From positions 540,956 through 604,955 of the forward strand of contig NZ_LIVV01000003.1 of the NCBI RefSeq assembly GCF_001905825.1: DNA of 64,000 nt, given 5' to 3'. Numbering within the stretch: position 1 is the first letter of the stretch; each line of letters opens with the position of its first letter. The translations under genes were made by a program, and so were the position numbers. This document shows positions 41,240 through 48,720 of this stretch, piece by piece. The notes below the pieces were generated by a model. It worked only from the letters and a program-made list of their open reading frames with translations, was not told the origin of the DNA and searched no databases. This DNA is from Streptomyces sp. CB02009. GTDB taxonomy: Bacteria > Actinomycetota > Actinomycetes > Streptomycetales > Streptomycetaceae.

Positions 41240-41311
41240 GACGCGACGAGCGTCGAGGGCTCAGACGCGACGAGCGTCGAGGGCTCAGACGCGACGAGCG
41301 TCGAGGGCTCA
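41240..41311. repeat. Three tandem 24-base repeats before the USP gene
   Basis: Three identical 24-base units (41240-41263, 41264-41287, 41288-41311) begin with GACGCGACGAGCGTCG and end with GGGCTCA. Each contains a CGACG/CGTCG inverted repeat. They lie just upstream of the universal stress protein start. Confidence 0.95.
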
Positions 41312-41332
41312 GAGGAAGGCGGGGACGGCGGA

Positions 41333-41929
41333 ATGACGGTGCGAGGACGCGTCGTGGTGGGGACGAACGGATCTCTGGGGAGCCTGGCGGCCCTTCACGA
41401 GGCCGCGACCCAGGCCCGGGCGCGGGACGCGGAACTGGTGGTCGTCCTGGCCTGGCAACCGCCCGGCGGCGGCTCCGGCAGCCGGACCTCCTGCGGGCCC
41501 TCCGTACTCGCCGACTGCCGGGACGCGGCGGCCGCGCTCCTGCGCGTGACCCTCGAAGGCCTCGGCGCCTGTCGGCCCGGGGTGTCCCCGGCCGGCCGCC
41601 TGGTCCGGGGCACCCCCGGTGTCGCGCTCGTCGACACGGTCCACGATCCCGGCGACCTCCTCGTCGTCGGCACCGGCTCGCGCGGGCTGCTGCTCCGGAT
41701 GCTGCGCCCCTCGGTGGCCCGCCACTGCCTGGCGCACGCCCCCTGCCCGGTTCTCGCGGTGCCGCCCTGCCCGCTCCAGGCCGACCTGGAGCGCCTGGAG
41801 CGCCGGGACGGACTCGCGGAGGACGGATGGCGCGGTCTCCTTGCGGGCCCCCGTTCGGCGTTCCCGCCGCGGCCGCGCGGCCGGTTCCTGCCGCAGGGCT
41901 CAGGGCATGGCGCGGACGATGACGAGTGA
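41333..41929 (+). CDS. Universal stress protein (UspA family)
   Basis: 198-residue single-domain USP with the Rossmann-like core: VVVGTNGSLGSLAALHEAATQA at the start and the ATP-binding motif GTGSRGLLLRMLRPSVARHCLAHAPCPVLAVP (G-x2-G-x9-G-S/T type). The C-terminal 40 residues (PLQADLERLERRDGL...) are extra. ATG 41333 is preferred over a TTG at 41237 that would translate the repeats into DATSVEGS units. Its end overlaps the convergent methyltransferase by 30 bases. Confidence 0.85.
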   Translation: MTVRGRVVVGTNGSLGSLAALHEAATQARARDAELVVVLAWQPPGGGSGSRTSCGPSVLADCRDAAAALLRVTLEGLGACRPGVSPAGRLVRGTPGVALVDTVHDPGDLLVVGTGSRGLLLRMLRPSVARHCLAHAPCPVLAVPPCPLQADLERLERRDGLAEDGWRGLLAGPRSAFPPRPRGRFLPQGSGHGADDDE

Positions 41930-42676
41930 GCCCTCGTACGTCGGCCGGGTGCGCAGGTCGCCGAAGCGCTCGTCCCAGGTGCCGGACGTCAGGTCGTGGC
42001 GCAGGGCGCGGTCGAAGCGCTCGCGGACGCCGTCGTCGACGAAACTCCAGGCCGAGCAGGCCTGACGGGCCGCCGGGTCGAGGAGCATCTCGGGGCGCCC
42101 GTAGTACGCCTCGTTGAAGTCGTCGGTGCAGTCGAGCGGGACCGGTACGGCGTCGACCGCGCACGATCCGCCGAGCGCGGCCGCGATCTCGTCGACCGGC
42201 GGGTAGCGGTCGGCTTCCGTGTCGAGGACCTCGGGCGCGTAGTCGTACAGCCAGAAGTCCCGCACCGCCGCCGGGTCGCAGGTGAGGACCACGACGGGGC
42301 CGCGGGTCACCCGGCGGACCTCCCGGAGACCGGCGGCCGCGTCGCTCCACTGGTGCAGGCTGAACAGGGTCATCGCGGCGTCGAACTCCCCGTCGGCGAA
42401 CGGCAGGTCCTCGGCGACCGCGTCGACGGCCCGGGTGAGGCGGGGCGGTCGCCGGGCGCGCATCGACGCGGACGGCTCGACGGCCGTCACGGCGTCGGCG
42501 ACGTTCTCGTAGGACCCGGCTCCCGCACCGACGTTGAGCACGCTGCGGGCTCCGCCCAGGGCGTCGGCGACGAACTTGGCGACGCGTTCGTCCGGCCTGC
42601 GGCTGCCTGCCCAGCCGGATCCGATCGTGCCGTAGTCGACTGCGGCGGCGCCGCCGTCGTGCGTACGTGCCTTCAT
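41900..42676 (-). CDS. Class I SAM-dependent methyltransferase
   Basis: 258-residue methyltransferase with the SAM-binding core VLNVGAGAGSYENVADAVTAVEPSASM (motif I/II), EDLPFADGEFDAAMTLFSLHQWSD (motif IV) and VVVLTCDPAAV. The acceptor cannot be told; small-molecule acceptors are usual for this type. ATG 42676 (MKARTHDGG) is chosen; an upstream ATG gives a basic unfolded tail. The region to the next gene (42677-42940) holds a 10-base palindrome ATTCGCGAAT at 42809-42818 and no gene. Confidence 0.85.
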   Translation of the reverse strand: MKARTHDGGAAAVDYGTIGSGWAGSRRPDERVAKFVADALGGARSVLNVGAGAGSYENVADAVTAVEPSASMRARRPPRLTRAVDAVAEDLPFADGEFDAAMTLFSLHQWSDAAAGLREVRRVTRGPVVVLTCDPAAVRDFWLYDYAPEVLDTEADRYPPVDEIAAALGGSCAVDAVPVPLDCTDDFNEAYYGRPEMLLDPAARQACSAWSFVDDGVRERFDRALRHDLTSGTWDERFGDLRTRPTYEGSLVIVRAMP

Positions 42677-42940
42677 GTGCCATACCTCGCCTCGTGAGCA
42701 GGAACAGCGGGGCAGGGAGGAACGAGGGCGTCGGTGTCTTCGCCCGGCCGCTGCCGCTCCGCCAGTCGCTCGACCCATCCTGCAGGTGCTGGCCCGATCC
42801 CACAATTGATTCGCGAATGCTTGGTTGATCGCCCGTATCGGCACGCAAATGTGATGTGGAGGATTGGATGTACCGACAGCGCCGACGCGGCTGGCGGTGC
42901 GCGGTGTCGACGTCACTGCTGCTGCGGTCGTCGGCGGCGA

Positions 42941-44143
42941 TCAGTCGCGGCGCTCGGCCCGGGCCAGGAAATGCCCTGCGGCGTCCTCGTACTCTGCCAG
43001 GTGCCAGCCCGTCGACTGCAGGGCGGGGCGGAGGTTGTGCTCGGCCAGCAGGTCGTCGGGGTCGAGAGGGCGGTGGTGGCGGGCCGCCCGCTCGGCGCGT
43101 CCGGAGGGGTGGAAGAGGAGCAGCACGGCGTACGGGGTGCTGACGCGGGCCCATTCGAGGAGCGTGGTGCGGGGGTGGGGGAGGTGGTCCAGGAGGCCCG
43201 CCGAGAAGATCCCGTCCACGGAACGACGGGGCAGCGGAAGCCGGTTGCAGTCGGCCGCGAGGAGCCGGCCGTGACGGGTCCGGCCGTGCCGGGCGGCCGA
43301 GGCCGGCATGGCCGGCGTGACGTCGATCCCCAGCACGCGGCCGGCCTGCCCGACCTGGGCCCGCAGCGCGGGCATGGCGCGCCCGGTGCCGCATCCGAGG
43401 TCCAGCGCCAGGCCGCCCGGCCGCAGCCGCATCCGGGCGACGGCGGACTCGTAGGCGGGTGCCTGGTAGGCGAAGCGGCCCTCCCAGTCGTCGGCGCGGC
43501 GGGTGAAGAAGGCCCGGGTCGCGGTGTGTTCGGCCCGGGCGGCCACGAGGGCGGCCCACCGGCGCAGCAGCCGCTCACCCCACGGGCCGAGCGCGGCCCC
43601 GGCGCCGGCCAGGAAACGCACGCCCCAGGCGCCGGATCCCAGGCGGAACGCCTGCTCCGGGTGTCCCGCGCACGTGGCCAGGACGACGGCGTCGGCGGGG
43701 AGGGGGAGCGCGTCACCGGCCGGTAGCCGGTCCGGGGGCGGGCTTCCGATGCCGGCGAGCAGCGGGTCCGCCTCCGAGGCGGGGGTGAGCGCCACCGGGC
43801 AGCCTGGATCGGCGGAGACGGAGGCTGCGGTGAAGGTAGACGTGAGGGAGGGGGCGACGCCGGACACGGTGGCGGTTCCCGTCAGCAGCCGTGTGCCCGT
43901 TCCGAGCGCCAGGACGGGCACGTCCGCCGCGAGGGCTTCCCGGAGCAGGGCGTGTTCTGCGGCGGCCGGGGACGACGGCGGTACGGAGAGGACGAGGAGG
44001 CCCTGGACATCCCTCAGGTCCGCGGGCAGGCCGCCACCGTCCGCGGTGACGTGCCGGACGGCCAGGCCGGCTTCGGCCAGCACCTTGCCGACATCGGCCG
44101 GCGCTCCCGTCGGCGAGTGCCTCCCCATGACCACGACCGTCAT
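42941..44143 (-). CDS. Fusion of degenerate class I glutamine-amidotransferase-like domain with a methyltransferase
   Basis: 400-residue two-domain protein. Residues about 1-190 keep the class I GATase fold (QGLLVLSVPPSSP, a GTGTRLL elbow, PADAVVLATCAGHPEQAFRLGSGAWGVRFL), but the nucleophilic cysteine and the HPE motif are missing, so it cannot hydrolyse glutamine. Residues about 210-400 form a SAM methyltransferase (ALDLGCGTGRAMPALRAQVG...GIDVTPAM, DGIFSAGLLDHLPHPRTTLLEWARVS). The GATase relic may bind substrate. ATG 44143 is used. It has no operon partner. Confidence 0.75.
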   Translation of the reverse strand: MTVVVMGRHSPTGAPADVGKVLAEAGLAVRHVTADGGGLPADLRDVQGLLVLSVPPSSPAAAEHALLREALAADVPVLALGTGTRLLTGTATVSGVAPSLTSTFTAASVSADPGCPVALTPASEADPLLAGIGSPPPDRLPAGDALPLPADAVVLATCAGHPEQAFRLGSGAWGVRFLAGAGAALGPWGERLLRRWAALVAARAEHTATRAFFTRRADDWEGRFAYQAPAYESAVARMRLRPGGLALDLGCGTGRAMPALRAQVGQAGRVLGIDVTPAMPASAARHGRTRHGRLLAADCNRLPLPRRSVDGIFSAGLLDHLPHPRTTLLEWARVSTPYAVLLLFHPSGRAERAARHHRPLDPDDLLAEHNLRPALQSTGWHLAEYEDAAGHFLARAERRD

Positions 44144-44628
44144 CAAGCGCCCCTCGTATGCGGGCCGGTCCGGGCATCCTGCGCGCCGAACACCGCGGAC
44201 AGCGCGCAGGACCCCTCCTGGCCCGGTTGTTCCCGACGGCGAGAGCCACTCCGTCGCCGGGGCCGGTGGGAGCAGTGAATCAGTCGTCGACCCAGCGTGA
44301 CGACTGGATACAGACACAGAAACCGGCCTCGATGGCCGAGGTCGATACAGTCGATCATCCAAGAGGTGAGAGGTCCCCTCTGGATCACATCTGCAAGGTG
44401 CCCTGCCGGTCTTATCTTGCGGATGCGGAATCGTGGGGATCTGCGCGTGCGGGGGATGTGGCTTCCTCCGACGGGTGGGGGGTCCGATGTGGAGCATTCC
44501 CAGAATCCTTCGCCCGGAGGCTCTCAGAAGCCGTTCCGTCGGTATCTTTCAGCACGTATCCGCCACCCGATTCCCCACCTTGAGCGTGCAGTTGTGGATG
44601 GCGTCCGTCTTCGGGCAGGAGTTCCGTC
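44144..44628. other. Divergent intergenic region, no gene seen
   Basis: The 485 bases upstream of the lipoprotein gene hold no convincing gene. Small features are a 13-base inverted repeat AGAGG-TCC-CCTCT (44369-44381) and a CCTCG/CGAGG stem near 44325. Sequence is somewhat less GC-rich than neighbouring genes. Confidence 0.4.
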
Positions 44629-45285
44629 ATGAACCTTCGTGCGTCACGTGCCGCCGTCGCCGCGGTCGCGGCTTTGTCCCTCTCGCTCCTCGCCGGCTGC
44701 GCGGGAGACACGGACGCGAAGGGCGCCGCGGTGAAGGAGTCCGCTGCGCCGGGCTCGAAGTCCCCGGGCGCCGCGTCGAGTTCCGCGACGGGCGGCGCCG
44801 CCGTTCCTCTGAAGCCCGGTGAAGTGCGGGTGACCGGCCAGGTGGACAAGCCCTTCACCGTGACCCTCGCCGCGCTGCGCTCCCGCCCCCAGGTCTCCGT
44901 GAAGGTGGAGTACGGCAGCGCCAAGGGCCTCCAGAAGCACACCTACCAGGGAGTCCTGCTGTACGACGTGCTCAAGGAGGCGCAGCCGCGCTTCGACGAG
45001 TCGAAGAAGAACGGTCAGCTCCGCGGCGTCGTCGCGGCGACCGGCGGCGGCGACTACCGGGCCGTCCTGGGCTGGGCGGAGCTCGACCCCGGGTTCGCCA
45101 AGTCCCGTGTCCTGCTGGCCGTTTCGGAGGACGGCCGGCCCTTCGGCGACGCGGCCGGGCCGCGGCTCGTCGTGCCGCAGGACACGCGGGGCGGCCGGTA
45201 CGTCTCCGAGCTGAACCAGCTCTGGATCGGCACCGTGGACGGAATCGTCGACGGCGCCGCCGGGACGTCCGGTGCCGGGAGCTGA
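44629..45285 (+). CDS. Lipoprotein with sulfite-oxidase-type molybdopterin-like domain
   Basis: 218-residue exported lipoprotein: signal ending in the lipobox LLAGC (Cys24), an Ala/Ser/Gly linker, then a domain of the sulfite-oxidase superfamily (TYQGVLLYDVLKEAQPRF, GGGDYRAVLGWAELDPGF, LVVPQDTRGGRYVSELNQLWIG). The catalytic cofactor-ligating cysteine of true enzymes is not evident. The paralog at 30369 shares the motifs but is not exported. Its stop overlaps the GTG of the next gene, a DyP-type peroxidase, by 14 bases, so the two are translationally coupled and probably act together at the cell surface. Confidence 0.75.
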   Translation: MNLRASRAAVAAVAALSLSLLAGCAGDTDAKGAAVKESAAPGSKSPGAASSSATGGAAVPLKPGEVRVTGQVDKPFTVTLAALRSRPQVSVKVEYGSAKGLQKHTYQGVLLYDVLKEAQPRFDESKKNGQLRGVVAATGGGDYRAVLGWAELDPGFAKSRVLLAVSEDGRPFGDAAGPRLVVPQDTRGGRYVSELNQLWIGTVDGIVDGAAGTSGAGS

Positions 45286-46543
45286 CGAGCGCCCCGGGGC
45301 GGCGGGCGGCGAGGGGCCCGGCTCCCGTGCGCACGCCCCAGCCGGTCGGCCCCCGCGCGTCTCGCGCCGGGCGCTCTTCGGTTCGGCCGCCGGTGGCCTC
45401 ACGGTGGTTGCCGGGGGCGCCGCCGCGGCGGCCCTGCGGAGCGGCGACGACCGAAGTATCGCACCCGCGACCATCCCTTTCCACGGCCTCCATCAAGCGG
45501 GCATCCTGACGCCTCGTCAGAGTCAGGTGCGCCTTGCCGCGTTCGACCTCGGGGCCCGAACGGATCGGGGCCGCGCCGCGGCCCTGCTGCTGCGGTGGAC
45601 GGCGGCGGCCGAGCGGCTGACCCGGGGCGAGTCCCCCGATCCACGGAACGAACCGCCCGGCTCCCGCGCCGCCGAGACCGGAGTGCTCGCCGGGACCGGT
45701 CCGGCCCGTCTCACCGTCACCTTCGGTCTCGGCCCCGGCTTCTTCGACCGGCCGGGACTGACGCGGCACCGCCCCGCGGCCCTCGCGCCCCTCCCCGCCT
45801 TCCCCGACGACCGGCTGGACCCGGCCCGCAGCTCCGGGCACCTGCTGGTGCAGATCGGCGCCGACGACTCCTTCGTCGCCGCGCACGTCCTGCGCACCCT
45901 GCAGCGGCTGGCCCAGGGCGAGGCCCGACTGCGCTGGACCATGACCGGGTTCACAGCCGCCGACGGGCGACGCAACCTGATGGGGCAGATCGACGGCACC
46001 AACAACCCGGACCCGCGCCGTGCCCTGCTGTCGGCACCGGGGGTTCCGGCGTGGCTCGTGGGTGGTTCGTACGTCGTGATCCGACGCATCCGGATGCTGC
46101 TCGACCACTGGGACACCCTTCCGGCGGCGCACCGCGAACAGGCCCTCGGGCGGAGGGCCGCCGACGGGGCACCGCTGAGCGGCGGTGACGAGCGGACGCC
46201 CGTAGACCTGGCGGCGGTCCGCCCGGACGGGGTTCCGATGGTCGCCGCCAACGCCCATGTACGGCTGGCCGCTCCGGCCGCCGACGCGGGCGACGGTGCC
46301 GTCATGTTCCGCCGCGGCTGGTCGTACCACGACGGCGTCCGGGCGGACGGCACCCCCGACGCCGGGCTGCTGTTCCTCGCCTGGCAGCGGGACCCCCGGA
46401 CCGCCTTCGTCCCCGTCCAGCGGCGACTCGCTCGCGGGGACGCGCTGTCCCGGTACCTGGTGCACGAGGCGTCCGCGGTGTTCGCGGTACCCGGCGGCGT
46501 CAGCCCCGGAGAATACGTCGCACAGGGGCTCATGGAGGGGTGA
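45272..46543 (+). CDS. Tat-exported DyP-type (EfeB-like) haem peroxidase
   Basis: 423-residue dye-decolourising peroxidase. A twin-arginine signal (VSRRALFGSAAGGLTVVAGG) exports the folded haem protein. Family motifs are MGQIDGTNNPD (the distal Asp of GxxDG), the proximal His in AANAHVRLAAP, and RRIRMLLDHWDTLP. GTG 45272 overlaps the lipoprotein gene by 14 bases and yields the Tat region; no strong ribosome site is needed under coupling. EfeU/EfeO iron-uptake genes are absent nearby, so an iron-uptake role is not implied. Partner: the preceding molybdopterin-fold lipoprotein. Confidence 0.85.
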   Translation: MPGADERPGAAGGEGPGSRAHAPAGRPPRVSRRALFGSAAGGLTVVAGGAAAAALRSGDDRSIAPATIPFHGLHQAGILTPRQSQVRLAAFDLGARTDRGRAAALLLRWTAAAERLTRGESPDPRNEPPGSRAAETGVLAGTGPARLTVTFGLGPGFFDRPGLTRHRPAALAPLPAFPDDRLDPARSSGHLLVQIGADDSFVAAHVLRTLQRLAQGEARLRWTMTGFTAADGRRNLMGQIDGTNNPDPRRALLSAPGVPAWLVGGSYVVIRRIRMLLDHWDTLPAAHREQALGRRAADGAPLSGGDERTPVDLAAVRPDGVPMVAANAHVRLAAPAADAGDGAVMFRRGWSYHDGVRADGTPDAGLLFLAWQRDPRTAFVPVQRRLARGDALSRYLVHEASAVFAVPGGVSPGEYVAQGLMEG

Positions 46544-46834
46544 GCGGGATGTCGGGGCACCGGGGGAATCGGCCCCGGGGAGGGCGCGGAATGCGCGACC
46601 CGAAGAATGCGGGGAATCTGCGGAAGAGACTCAAGTCGCAGGTCAGGAGGGCAGAATGGCCTGCGGAAGCGGTGTTTCCGGCCCTTCGTCGGATACGCGA
46701 GGAGAATGCGCCCATTCGGCTGGTGAATGCGACGCGACTCCTCTGGCGGAATTTCCCTTCCGGTACGGTCGGCCATGACGCAGGTCACAGAAGTGACAAC
46801 TGTTCCGTTTCCGGCTTTGCGAGGCGCTTTCCCC

Positions 46835-47254
46835 ATGACCCTGTCCATTCGTAACCAGCTCCCCGGCACCGTCACGTCCGTCACCGCCGGTGAGGCGATG
46901 GCGTCGGTGAAGGTGCGCCTCGCCGGTGGCCAGGACATCACCGCCGCGATCACGGCCGACGCCGTCAAGGACCTCGGCCTGGCCGAGGGTTCGGCGGTCA
47001 AGGCGCTCGTGAAGTCGACCGAGGTCGCCCTCGCGACCGGCCCGGTGGAGGGCATCTCCATCCGCAACCAGCTCGCCGGATCCGTCACCGAGGTGGCGAC
47101 CGGTGGCGCCATGGGCTCGGTGAAGGTCTCCGTGGAGGGCGGCGAGCTCACCGCCGCGATCACCAAGGACGCCGTCGAGGACCTGGGCCTGAACGCCGGA
47201 ACCTCCGTCGTCGCGCTGATCAAGTCGACCGAGATCTCCCTCGCCTCCGCCTGA
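46835..47254 (+). CDS. Tandem Mop-domain (molbindin-like) protein
   Basis: 139-residue protein composed of two Mop/TOBE domains, residues 1-69 and 70-139, each of the form SIRNQLxGxVTxVxxGxAMxSVKV...KDLGL...VKSTE. Molbindins of this type bind molybdate or tungstate in oligomers and store or buffer it. ATG 46835 gives exactly two domains; an ATG at 46775 would add a disordered tail. It lies between the DyP gene and moeA and belongs to the molybdenum region. No signal peptide. The 290 bases upstream show only doubtful small frames. Confidence 0.85.
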   Translation: MTLSIRNQLPGTVTSVTAGEAMASVKVRLAGGQDITAAITADAVKDLGLAEGSAVKALVKSTEVALATGPVEGISIRNQLAGSVTEVATGGAMGSVKVSVEGGELTAAITKDAVEDLGLNAGTSVVALIKSTEISLASA

Positions 47255-47352
47255 CGGCTCACACCCCCCACGCACCGGGTGTGAACCGATCGGTGCGCGA
47301 GGGACATCGGGCCCGCGGCGAGCGGAAACACCGGGAGCCGACCGTCGGGACC

Positions 47353-48639
47353 ATGCCGCACCTCCCTCGTACCGCCCCGGTCGCCCCTCGCACCGCCCCG
47401 GTGGCCACGCGTACCGCCCCGGCGGCCGCGCCCGCCCTGCCCGTCCCGCCTCCGCCGCCCGCGGCGGGACCATCGACGACCCCGGCCCGCACGGTGTCGT
47501 GGGAGAGGGCCCGGGCCAGGGCGCACGGCGCCGCGCGACCCCCGGCCGGCCGGTCGGTGCCCCTGCGTGAGGCCGCCGGTCGCACACTCGCCGAGGACCT
47601 GCGCGCCCGCCATCCCCTCCCGGCCTTCGACACGGCGGCCATGGACGGATTCGCCGTCGCCGGCGGACCGGGACCGTGGACCGTGCGAGGGGCCGTCCGG
47701 GTGGGGGCGCCGTGGCCGGGCCGACTCGGGCCCGGCGACTGCGTGGAGATCTCCACCGGCGCGTGCGTCCCGCCGGGAGCCCACGCCGTGCTGCCCCTGG
47801 AAGGTGCGTCGGTCTCCGGTCACCGGGTGGCCGGAGACGTACAACTCCCCGGCCGCCACGTCCGGAAGGCAGGCGAGGACGCCGGGGCGGGGGAGTGCCT
47901 GGCCCCCGCCGGAACCCTGGTCGGCCCGGCGCTGACCGGGCTGGCCGCGGCCTGCGGACATGACGCGCTGACCGTGCGGCCCCGGCCCCGGGTCGCCGTC
48001 CTCGTCACGGGCGACGAACTGCACCACGCGGGCGTCCCGGCGGCGGGGCGCGTCCGGGACGCGCTCGGGCCGCTGCTGCCCGGCCTGATCGACCTACTCG
48101 GCGGTGAGAACGTCGCGTTGCGGCACATACCGGACCGTCCCGCCGGGCGCCTGGCGGAGGAGCTCGACCGTCTCGGCGGCGCGGAGGTCGTCGTGGTGAC
48201 CGGTTCCACCTCGGTCGGCGTCACCGACCGGCTGCGGCGTGCGCTCGCCGACAGAGGCGCCCGCCTGGTCGTCGACACGGTCGCCTGCCGGCCGGGGCAC
48301 CCGATGCTGCTCGCCGAACTGCCCACCACCCGCTGGCTGGTGGGACTGCCCGGCAACCCGTACGCCGCTCTCGTCGCCGCCCGTACCCTCCTCGGCCCGC
48401 TCCTCGCGGGGCTGTCGGGGCAGGCCCTCGGACCCCTTCCCCGGATGCCGGTACGGGGACGGGTCCGGGCCGCGCCCGGGCTCACCCGTGTGGTGCCCGT
48501 GTCCTGGGCCGGCGGTGACGTCAGGATCGTCGAAGGACATCGCGCGGCGTTCCTGCGCGGTGCGGCGGTGGGCGACGCGCTGGCCGCGATCGGCCCGGAA
48601 TGGGCGGAGGGCGACCTCGCGCCGCTGCTGCTTCCGTGA
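47353..48639 (+). CDS. moeA: Molybdopterin molybdenumtransferase MoeA
   Basis: Cytosolic enzyme that inserts molybdate into adenylylated molybdopterin. The 428-residue protein has a proline/alanine-rich N-terminal extension with RTAP repeats (RTAPVAPRTAPVATRTAPA), then MoeA domains: AFDTAAMDGFAV (DxxDG motif, degenerate as AAMDG), VVVTGSTSVGVTDRL (the GGxSxG motif varied as TGSTSVG) and GLPGNPYAALVA. Variation in the GGTSVG loop is unusual and may mark a specialised paralog. ATG 47353 follows a purine-rich GGGA; the exact N-terminus is uncertain. It converges with the ModBC gene. Confidence 0.85.
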   Translation: MPHLPRTAPVAPRTAPVATRTAPAAAPALPVPPPPPAAGPSTTPARTVSWERARARAHGAARPPAGRSVPLREAAGRTLAEDLRARHPLPAFDTAAMDGFAVAGGPGPWTVRGAVRVGAPWPGRLGPGDCVEISTGACVPPGAHAVLPLEGASVSGHRVAGDVQLPGRHVRKAGEDAGAGECLAPAGTLVGPALTGLAAACGHDALTVRPRPRVAVLVTGDELHHAGVPAAGRVRDALGPLLPGLIDLLGGENVALRHIPDRPAGRLAEELDRLGGAEVVVVTGSTSVGVTDRLRRALADRGARLVVDTVACRPGHPMLLAELPTTRWLVGLPGNPYAALVAARTLLGPLLAGLSGQALGPLPRMPVRGRVRAAPGLTRVVPVSWAGGDVRIVEGHRAAFLRGAAVGDALAAIGPEWAEGDLAPLLLP

Positions 48640-48720
48640 GCGCGGTCAGAGGGGACCCGGCGTCCCTGCGCGGAGGGTCCGCGCGTGTCGACCGGCCCCG
48701 GACCCCTCGCACGCGCCCCG

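Noticed and set aside
41237..41332. TTG start that would translate three DATSVEGS repeats onto the universal stress protein
   Set aside because: ATG 41333 gives the normal USP N-terminus; TTG has no ribosome site and the repeats look like DNA elements. Kept as a repeat finding only.
46540..46854. 104-codon frame (RGNRPRGGRGMRDPK...) between the DyP and Mop genes
   Set aside because: No ribosome site or family; basic low-complexity; overlaps the Mop start. Composition is that of intergenic sequence.
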